Origin: Cribrihabitans_A pelagius | GTDB lineage: Bacteria; Pseudomonadota; Alphaproteobacteria; Rhodobacterales; Rhodobacteraceae | Reading direction: 5' to 3' | Length of the DNA stretch: 11,616 bases | Assembly (NCBI RefSeq): GCF_048820915.1 | Contig: NZ_JBMERR010000043.1 | Span: 1 to 11,616, forward strand | Part shown: in pieces, positions 7,088 through 11,616 of the stretch | Layout of the letters: each line of letters opens with the position of its first letter | Numbering within the stretch: the stretch's first letter is position 1 | The notes under the pieces: generated by a model | Databases searched by the model: none | What the model was told of the DNA's origin: nothing | What the model saw: the letters and a program-made list of their open reading frames with translations, nothing else | Program-made: the position numbers and the translations under genes

Positions 7088-7606
7088 TCAGCTCCGGCGT
7101 TCCACCCCGGTGAGCAGGGTCAGCTCCAGCTCATCACCCTGAAGCACGGAAATGTCGCCAGTGGTCTCCAGCACCACGGCCCGCACATCGGACAAGCGCA
7201 GAACGCCGGCTTCGCGCAGCTGGCCGCGCAGATCGGTTTCGCTGACCCGGGTCTCCCGCATCGCTTCGCGGATGAAAGCCCCGTCGCGCATCAAGAGCCT
7301 CGGCTGGTTCTGCACAGCGGCCTCCACCCGGTCAAACCGCAGCTTCAGCCTTTCGGCCGTGTACTGCGCCCCCATCAACGCGGCCATGGCAATCACTGCC
7401 TGGGCAAAGCTTGTCCAGCTTTCTGCCTGGCTGGCCCCGGCCAGCAAAGAGCCCGCGGCGATGGTCACCACGAAATCGAAGGCGGTCATCTTGGAAAAGG
7501 TGCGCAGGCCCAGCACGCGCACCAGCATCAGCACCCAGGCCGCCGCGGCGGTGGAAAGCACGGCGCCCCTCAGGAGCGTGTCGAGCAGTTCGGCGTCGGT
7601 GAACAT
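7088..7606 (-). CDS. DUF421 / YetF-family membrane protein
   Basis: A 172-residue protein. Three hydrophobic segments lie in the N-terminal half (about 13-32, 43-58, 66-84), with the family block RTFSKMTAFDFVVTIAAGS (35-53). A soluble YetF-type domain follows (about 85-168), with PRLLMRDG (102-109), DLRGQLREAG (125-134) and the AVVLETTGDISVL strand pair (143-155). DUF421 proteins are inner-membrane proteins of unclear function; the soluble domain is expected in the cytoplasm. The start ATG 7604-7606 is preceded on its strand by AAGGGA. The gene lies 45 bases downstream of the DUF998 gene on the same strand, so the two probably form one transcript. Confidence 0.86.
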   Translation of the reverse strand: MFTDAELLDTLLRGAVLSTAAAAWVLMLVRVLGLRTFSKMTAFDFVVTIAAGSLLAGASQAESWTSFAQAVIAMAALMGAQYTAERLKLRFDRVEAAVQNQPRLLMRDGAFIREAMRETRVSETDLRGQLREAGVLRLSDVRAVVLETTGDISVLQGDELELTLLTGVERRS

Positions 7607-7651
7607 CTTTGCTATTCCCTTCGTGGTTCAAGCTGGCAACCGGGCGGCGGG

Positions 7652-8287
7652 CTAGCGCAGCGCGCGGCCGTAGCGCAGGAACAGATGCGCCAGCGTGCAG
7701 ACGGCGATGATTGCCAGCAGGCCCAGTCCGCGCTCGTAGAGGCCGTCGATTCCGGTTGGCAGGAAGAAGAACACCGGCGCGGTCAGGACCCAGAGCACCG
7801 CGATGGCCCTGAGCAACCGGGTATAGCCCCGGCCCATCTGCCCCGCAGACTGCGCCATCGCCCAGGGCGCAAGCGCCATCAGCACCCCCAGCGCATAGAC
7901 CAGGTAGATGTGGATCACCACGCCCTCGTTGTCGCTGTCGCCATATTCGTTGCGCGCGCCGACGAGGAAGACAATCAGCCCCATGAGGGCGAAAGCGACG
8001 ATCCCGAAACTCCAGCCCCGACCGCCAAGGTGCACATGGGCGGCGAGGATGGCGATGCAGACCAGCGCGGTAGAGAAAGCGTAGAGCCCGGCATCGGCGA
8101 TGAACTCATAGCGCCCCGCGCCGAGGTCGCTGATCGTGTCAGAGACCCAGTCGTGGTCCGGCACCACGACATCCGCAATAACCACGGCACCGGCCAGCAA
8201 GAGGCAGCCGAGGACGGCATAGCCGGCAAGGATGCTGACCAGCGCGGGGGCGCTGTGCAGGGCGGGTGGAAGCGGGGTGTCGGACAT
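7652..8287 (-). CDS. DUF998-family six-helix membrane protein
   Basis: A 211-residue integral membrane protein with six predicted helices at about 17-42, 64-86, 91-111, 123-146, 158-177 and 184-206. The loop after helix 1, PDHDWVSDTISDLGAG (43-58), is the hallmark of DUF998. The family has no established function. The start ATG 8285-8287 has a clear ribosome binding site on the minus strand (GAGGAG, nine bases before). It is the first gene of a likely two-gene unit with the DUF421 gene. No signal for regulation was found upstream other than the GC-rich repeat that separates it from the YafY-type gene. Confidence 0.84.
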   Translation of the reverse strand: MSDTPLPPALHSAPALVSILAGYAVLGCLLLAGAVVIADVVVPDHDWVSDTISDLGAGRYEFIADAGLYAFSTALVCIAILAAHVHLGGRGWSFGIVAFALMGLIVFLVGARNEYGDSDNEGVVIHIYLVYALGVLMALAPWAMAQSAGQMGRGYTRLLRAIAVLWVLTAPVFFFLPTGIDGLYERGLGLLAIIAVCTLAHLFLRYGRALR

Positions 8288-8401
8288 GGGCGCAGGCTCC
8301 TCGGGCTGTCAGGAGAACAACGCCCGGGCGATGCGCGGCGTTCCGCGTGCCTCGCAGCAAAATACGGCACGGCCCTCGTTCGAGAAAACCCCTCTGCAGT
8401 T

Positions 8402-8467
8402 GGGGGCTCTGCCCCCGCCGCCCCTGGCGGCTCCCCCGGGATATTTCCGGCAAGAGGAAAGGGGGGG
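8402..8467. repeat. Rhodobacterales-type GC-rich palindromic intergenic repeat
   Basis: Two perfect adjacent hairpins, GGGGGC-TCT-GCCCCC (8402-8416) and GCCGCC-CCT-GGCGGC (8417-8431), are followed by a conserved-looking tail TCCCCCGGGATATTTCC (8432-8448) and GGCAAGAGGAAAG. This arrangement is recognised from intergenic regions of many Roseobacter-group genomes. It abuts the stop codon of the YafY-type gene (8468) and may act as a transcription end for it. Copy number in this genome cannot be seen from one window. Confidence 0.6.
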
Positions 8468-9142
8468 TCAGCTTCCGTAAGGGTCGTAGTCCTGCAGGCG
8501 TTTGCCGGGCTCATCCACGAACAGCTCGGGCAGAGCGGTGGCCTCCTCGATCAGGTCGACGCGGAAGACGCGGAAGGCCTCGCGGGCCTCGCACCAGGCG
8601 GTGAGCGTCCAGACCCGGCCCCAGTATTCCATGTGAAGGGGCCTGATATTTCGCTCGGTCAGGGTGCCGTCGATGCGGCGGTAGCGGAGGTGCAGCTTCT
8701 GGCGGGCCTTGATGGCGGCGCGCAGAGCAGGCATCTGGGCAAAGCCGCGCGCCGCATCGGCAAAGGGGAAGACCGCGAACTTCCAGGCATCCGCCTCGGC
8801 GATGGTCTGCTCCGGCAATACCGCGTCCACCTTGGCCGCCAGCGACCGGGCCGCGGCCTTGAGGTCCGGGTCGGCGGCCTCGGCGACGATCGCCATGCCG
8901 AGGTTCAGCGCCTCCAGCTCCTCGGGCGTCAGGGTCAGGGGCGGCAGGCTGATCTGCTCGCGCACCATGTAGCCGACGCCGCGCTCGCCCTCCACCGGCA
9001 CGCCGGAGGCCACCAGCGTGTCCATGTCGCGGTAGATGGTGCGGGTCGAGACTTCGAGCCGCTCGGCAATGTCCTGCGCCCGGTGCAGTTTGCCGTCGCG
9101 CATGATCTGGATGATTTCGAAGAGGCGGTCGGTGCGGCGCAT
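8468..9142 (-). CDS. YafY-type HTH/WYL-domain transcriptional regulator
   Basis: A 224-residue DNA-binding regulator. A winged helix (about 3-60) contains RAQDIAERLEVSTRTIYRDM (21-40), with TIYRDMDTL the recognition helix of the DeoR/HTH_11 type. GERGVGYMV (52-60) forms the wing. The C-terminal WYL region (about 137-205) includes IRPLHMEYWGRVWTLTAWC (166-184) and FRVFRVDLI (190-198); it is thought to bind small ligands or nucleic acid. Start: ATG 9140-9142, immediately matching the usual MRRTDRLFEI family start. It lies 95 bases downstream of the ABM-like gene on the same strand and may regulate it, although the palindrome upstream of that gene looks more like a TetR-type site. Confidence 0.9.
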   Translation of the reverse strand: MRRTDRLFEIIQIMRDGKLHRAQDIAERLEVSTRTIYRDMDTLVASGVPVEGERGVGYMVREQISLPPLTLTPEELEALNLGMAIVAEAADPDLKAAARSLAAKVDAVLPEQTIAEADAWKFAVFPFADAARGFAQMPALRAAIKARQKLHLRYRRIDGTLTERNIRPLHMEYWGRVWTLTAWCEAREAFRVFRVDLIEEATALPELFVDEPGKRLQDYDPYGS

Positions 9143-9198
9143 CGCTTAGCCTTCGCCCGGGGCAGAGGGGAGGTCAAGGGTCCCGGCCGGCCTCGGGC

Positions 9199-9230
9199 GG
9201 GCAGCGTCCATCCGCGGACGGGCGCTGCCC
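9199..9230 (-). other. stem-loop after the ABM-like gene
   Basis: GGGCAG (9199-9204) pairs with CTGCCC (9225-9230), and inner CGTCC (9205-9209) with GGACG (9216-9220) around ATCCGC, with four unpaired bases on one side. It lies 7 bases after the ABM-like stop codon on the minus strand. No T run follows, so it may attenuate or protect the transcript rather than end it. Confidence 0.4.
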
Positions 9231-9237
9231 ATGAGGT

Positions 9238-9546
9238 TTAGGAAACCATGTCCCAGAGCACCTCTTCATGGCGCATCCTGGCGCTGTCCGGCGCAATCGC
9301 GGCCATCACCTCGGGTGTGAAGTCCTGCTGCATGAACGCCTGCGCCACCCGTTCGGCGGTGGCCCGGTCCTTCCAGACCACGTAGTCGGTCCAGCAGCCA
9401 TCCGCGCCTTGGCTGAGCTGGCGGTGAAGGAAGCCGTCCTGGGCGCGCACGAAGGTCTCGGTGCGCTGCATCAGGGAGGTGAATTCCGCGGCGCTCACGC
9501 CGTCTGCCAGTTTGAAGGTCACGATTTCGGCCACATGTTTGCTCAT
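9238..9546 (-). CDS. small ABM-type (dimeric alpha/beta-barrel) protein
   Basis: A 102-residue cytoplasmic protein with the pattern of the antibiotic biosynthesis monooxygenase / dimeric alpha-beta barrel fold: HVAEIVTFKL (strand 1), SAAEFTSLMQRTETFVRAQDG (helix, split here by context), FLHRQLSQGADGCWTDYVVWKD (strands 2-3) and RATAERVAQAFM (helix). The fold is shared by monooxygenases, heme-degrading enzymes and proteins of unknown role, so a specific reaction cannot be given. The start ATG 9544-9546 is chosen over a longer frame because AAGGAG lies at the right distance on the minus strand and the family begins here. It is divergent from tatA and is preceded by a perfect palindrome at 9592-9615. 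Confidence 0.78.
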   Translation of the reverse strand: MSKHVAEIVTFKLADGVSAAEFTSLMQRTETFVRAQDGFLHRQLSQGADGCWTDYVVWKDRATAERVAQAFMQQDFTPEVMAAIAPDSARMRHEEVLWDMVS

Positions 9547-9591
9547 CACGTTTCTCCTTGTTTCCTGTGATGGGCTGGATTTACCGCCCCT

Positions 9592-9615
9592 CAACTGACA
9601 TATACCTGTCAGTTG
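9592..9615. promoter_or_regulatory. perfect 24-base palindromic operator
   Basis: Nine-base arms CAACTGACA (9592-9600) and TGTCAGTTG (9607-9615) match perfectly around the spacer TATACC. The site lies 45 bases upstream of the ABM-like start codon and 157 bases upstream of tatA. On the minus strand the spacer region reads GGTATAT, which could overlap a -10 element, so a bound dimer would block the ABM-like promoter. The arms resemble sites of TetR-family repressors. No TetR gene is in the window. Confidence 0.68.
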
Positions 9616-9772
9616 CCTGCGCGGTCGCGCTGGAAAAGGCGGAAAATCCCGTTTGCGGCCCGTTCACGGCACCCAAGCCGCTTCCGCAACCGGGGGCGCC
9701 CGCGCTACACCGTTTGCAAATGGCACTGCCGGCGCCGCCAACCCGCGCCGGACCAATGAAGGAGACACTGTC

Positions 9773-9988
9773 ATGCTCAACAACATCGGCCTGCCCGGCC
9801 TGCTGCTCATCGCCGTTGTGGTTCTGGTCCTGTTCGGCCGCGGCAAGATTTCCTCGCTGATGGGCGAGGTCGGCAAGGGCATCACCTCGTTCAAGAAAGG
9901 CATCAGCGAAGGCAGCAAGGAGCTGGAGGACGACAGCGCCGAAGAGGCCCGCGACGTGACCCCGGAAACCGAAAAAGACAAGGTGTAA
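9773..9988 (+). CDS. tatA: Sec-independent protein translocase subunit TatA
   Basis: A 71-residue pore-forming subunit of the twin-arginine translocation system in the inner membrane. The order is typical: one short transmembrane helix (about 6-21), the hinge FGRGKI (21-26), an amphipathic helix (27-45, with GKGITSFKKGI) and an acidic, disordered tail. The start ATG 9773 is preceded by AAGGAG (9759-9764); a longer frame beginning at 9653 is rejected because its first 40 residues do not fit the family. It is first in a tatABC operon, six bases before tatB. The promoter probably lies in 9616-9760 but no clear boxes were recognised. Confidence 0.93.
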   Translation: MLNNIGLPGLLLIAVVVLVLFGRGKISSLMGEVGKGITSFKKGISEGSKELEDDSAEEARDVTPETEKDKV

Positions 9989-9994
9989 TCCCCC

Positions 9995-10474
9995 ATGTTC
10001 GATCTCGGGTGGACCGAGCTGCTGGTGATCGGCATCGTTGCGCTGATCGTCGTCGGCCCCAAGGACCTGCCGGTGCTGTTCCGCAATGTCGGGCGGTTCG
10101 TGGGCAAGGCCCGCGGCATGGCGCGTGAGTTCAGCCGCGCTATGCATGATGCCGCGGATGAAGCCGGGGTGAGCGAGATGGCGAAGGGTCTGAAGGCCGC
10201 GTCCAACCCGGTTGGCACGGCGATGGACGGGGTGAAACAGGCAGCCCAGGACATGGCCAAGTCGATCGACCCCACCAAGTTCGACCCCGGCAGCGAGACC
10301 GGCAAGCTGGCGGCAGAACGTGCCGCCGAGGCAGAGAAGATCCGCGCCGCCACCGCAAAGGCGGCCAGCGAGCGGCAGGCCGGCGAAAGCGAGGCGCAAG
10401 AGGCGGAAGCCGGCGCCGCCGGGGCGCCCTCAACAGAACCAGGCGCCAAACCCGGCGATGAGGCCAAGACATGA
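9995..10474 (+). CDS. tatB: Sec-independent protein translocase subunit TatB
   Basis: A 159-residue membrane protein that forms the substrate-receptor complex with TatC. It begins MFDLGWTELLVIG with the conserved Glu8 within the membrane helix (about 5-21), then the hinge VGPKDLP (20-26), an amphipathic helix (27-70), and a long Ala/Glu-rich C-terminal part (about 100-159) typical of alphaproteobacterial TatB. The stop codon overlaps the tatC start in ATGA (10471-10474), indicating translational coupling. TatA and TatB are separate here, so this is the three-component form of the system. Confidence 0.94.
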   Translation: MFDLGWTELLVIGIVALIVVGPKDLPVLFRNVGRFVGKARGMAREFSRAMHDAADEAGVSEMAKGLKAASNPVGTAMDGVKQAAQDMAKSIDPTKFDPGSETGKLAAERAAEAEKIRAATAKAASERQAGESEAQEAEAGAAGAPSTEPGAKPGDEAKT

Positions 10475-11376
10475 GCACCCCGGATGAGATCGACGACACC
10501 GCCGCGCCGCTGATCGAGCATCTGGCCGAGCTGCGTACGCGGCTCATCCATTCCGTGGTGGCCTTCGTGGCCGGCATGGTGATCTGCTTTACCGTGGCGA
10601 CGCCGGTGTTCAACTTCCTCACCGCGCCCCTGTGCCAGGTCCTGGCCGAGCGCGGCCAGAACTGCGACCTGATCTTCATCTCGCCGCAGGAAGGCTTCTT
10701 CGTGGCGATCAAGATCTCGCTCCTGGGCGGCTTCATCCTGGCCTTTCCCTATATCGGCATGCAGATGTGGCGCTTTGTGGCGCCGGGGCTCTACAAGAAC
10801 GAGAAGGGGGCGTTCCTGCCCTTCCTGGTCGCCTCGCCCTTCATGTTCCTTCTGGGCGCGAGCTTTGCCTTTTACGTTGTGACGCCGCTGGCTTATGACT
10901 TCTTCCTGGGCTTCCAGCAGTTTGGCACGGACGGCGAGGCGGTAGTCGGCGAAGAGGTGAGCCAGGGCTTGAGCGTGGTGTTCCAGGGCTCGGCGCAGGA
11001 GTACCTGAACCTCACCATCAAGTTCATCATCGCCTTTGGCATGTGCTTCCAGCTGCCGGTGCTGCTGACCCTGATGGGCAAGGCGGGGCTGGTGAGCGCC
11101 GAGGGGCTCGGCTCGGTCCGCAAATACGCGGTCGTGGCGATCCTGGTGCTGGCCGCGCTGGTCACGCCGCCGGATGTGATTACTCAGGCCATCCTGTTCG
11201 TGGTGGTTTACGGCCTCTACGAGATCTCGATCTTCCTGGTGCGCCGGGTCGAGAAGAAGCGCGAAGCGCAGCTGCGGGCTGACGGCTACTATGACGACGA
11301 GGACGACGAGATGGATATGCATCCCGACGATCCGATGATGGACCCGCTCGACTCCGGCGACGGCAAGGACAAGTAA
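10471..11376 (+). CDS. tatC: Sec-independent protein translocase subunit TatC
   Basis: A 301-residue polytopic inner-membrane protein with six expected helices; it recognises the twin-arginine signal peptide. Family marks are HLAELRTRL (17-25), SPQEGFF (71-77), the block FPYIGMQMWRFVAPGLYKNEK (92-112, given here as key part) with the conserved Glu111, and FGMCFQLPV (189-197). It is longer than the E. coli protein (258 residues) because of a periplasmic-loop insertion (about 148-177) and a strongly acidic cytoplasmic tail (about 271-301, rich in Asp, Glu and Met). The start overlaps the tatB stop by four bases. It is the last gene of the operon, followed by an intrinsic terminator at 11403-11431. 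Confidence 0.95.
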   Translation: MSTPDEIDDTAAPLIEHLAELRTRLIHSVVAFVAGMVICFTVATPVFNFLTAPLCQVLAERGQNCDLIFISPQEGFFVAIKISLLGGFILAFPYIGMQMWRFVAPGLYKNEKGAFLPFLVASPFMFLLGASFAFYVVTPLAYDFFLGFQQFGTDGEAVVGEEVSQGLSVVFQGSAQEYLNLTIKFIIAFGMCFQLPVLLTLMGKAGLVSAEGLGSVRKYAVVAILVLAALVTPPDVITQAILFVVVYGLYEISIFLVRRVEKKREAQLRADGYYDDEDDEMDMHPDDPMMDPLDSGDGKDK

Positions 11377-11402
11377 CCGTCCCGAGATGAGAAACGAAAA
11401 GA

Positions 11403-11431
11403 CGCGCCAGAAATGGCGCGCCTTTCTTCTT
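11403..11431 (+). terminator. intrinsic terminator of the tatABC operon
   Basis: Stem CGCGCCA (11403-11409) with TGGCGCG (11414-11420) around a GAAA tetraloop, followed by a T-rich tail TTTCTTCTT (11423-11431), 26 bases after the tatC stop codon. This is a typical factor-independent terminator. Confidence 0.78.
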
Positions 11432-11446
11432 CATTGTTCCAATGAA
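11430..11446. promoter_or_regulatory. inverted repeat TTCATTG-TTC-CAATGAA
   Basis: Perfect 7-base arms around TTC, starting at the end of the tatC terminator tail. It could be an operator for something downstream, a second hairpin in the terminator region, or the 5' part of a small RNA. Confidence 0.4.
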
Positions 11447-11616
11447 CCGTTAGTCAGCTTCGAGCCCTGGTTTTCCAGTCTTCTGCGACGCAGCCAAGGT
11501 CCGCTTCAATACGATTCCGTGGAAAAACACCCGTTCGCGGGCGCAGAATAAGGGCGCCGGAAAAGAGCGTGAGCGCCTTTTTTATCGGGCTTTCTGCGGT
11601 TGCTGCGGTGCGGGAA
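11432..11616. other. right-edge region without a recognised protein gene
   Basis: 185 bases after the tat terminator. On the plus strand a frame without an ATG ends at TAA 11548-11550 (its last residues read EKHPFAGAE), directly before a second terminator. On the minus strand a 53-codon frame runs in from the window edge and stops at TCA 11455-11457. Neither has a start and ribosome binding site in view or a recognisable family. Lower G+C than the tat genes. A small RNA ending at the 11553-11583 terminator is a possible reading. Confidence 0.35.
11553..11583 (+). terminator. second intrinsic terminator, plus strand
   Basis: GGCGC (11553-11557) pairs with GCGCC (11573-11577) across a 15-base loop, followed by six T (11578-11583). 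The stem is short but the T run is good. No protein gene with a start codon ends here, so it may end a small RNA or back up the tat terminator. Confidence 0.52.

Noticed and set aside
8375..8384. CTCG-TT-CGAG as an operator for the DUF998 gene
   Set aside because: Four-base arms are expected often by chance in DNA of this composition.
7082..9241. Very long plus-strand open frame (719 codons) across the DUF421, DUF998 and YafY-type genes
   Set aside because: It is a high-G+C shadow of three minus-strand genes with clear families and ribosome binding sites; its translation is low-complexity and matches nothing.
9664..11322. Long minus-strand open frame (552 codons) opposite tatABC
   Set aside because: It is antisense to three well-recognised tat genes and has no protein-like composition or family motif.

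Overview
This window looks like chromosomal DNA from a marine alphaproteobacterium of the Rhodobacterales (Roseobacter group). The evidence is a high G+C backbone (90 of 120 bases at 2641-2760), a tatA-tatB-tatC operon with Rhodobacterales-like sequences, a Hint-domain protein of the type common in this order, and an intergenic GC-rich repeat ending in GGGATATTT, as is often seen in these genomes. The assignment is by recognition only; no search was run.

Layout. (1) 1-1141, minus strand, accessory: the first 10 codons of an IS110-family transposase run off the left edge. Its 187-base upstream region folds into two nested stem-loop domains and is the best candidate for an IS110 bridge RNA. Next is a nitrilase-superfamily hydrolase gene with much lower G+C (56 of 120 bases at 541-660), probably acquired horizontally. 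(2) 1373-2386, minus: a Hint-domain protein lacking the catalytic Cys. (3) 2608-4524, plus: an SDR protein lacking the YxxxK motif, followed 15 bases later by an AlkC-type alkylation-repair glycosylase. (4) 4525-4799: a GC-rich intergenic region with a run of 11 G and strong hairpins. (5) 4800-7032, plus: ArsM arsenite methyltransferase, then an FbpC-like ABC ATPase with no permease or binding protein nearby. (6) 7088-8287, minus: two membrane proteins (DUF998, then DUF421/YetF). (7) 8468-9546, minus: a YafY/WYL transcription regulator downstream of a small ABM-fold protein whose upstream region carries a perfect 24-base palindromic operator. (8) 9773-11376, plus: tatABC, tightly packed, ending in a good intrinsic terminator. 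(9) 11377-11616: a second inverted repeat and a second plus-strand terminator, with no convincing protein gene between; it may hold a small RNA.

How the genes work together: the only clear complex is the Tat translocon (TatA pore former, TatB and TatC receptor) for folded-protein export across the inner membrane. The SDR and AlkC genes are probably co-transcribed. ArsM is a stand-alone arsenic detoxification gene, with no arsR or arsB in view. Most of the window is ordinary chromosome. The most unusual items are the candidate bridge RNA, the two enzyme-fold proteins missing their signature catalytic residues, the perfect operator palindrome, and the possible small RNA at the right edge.
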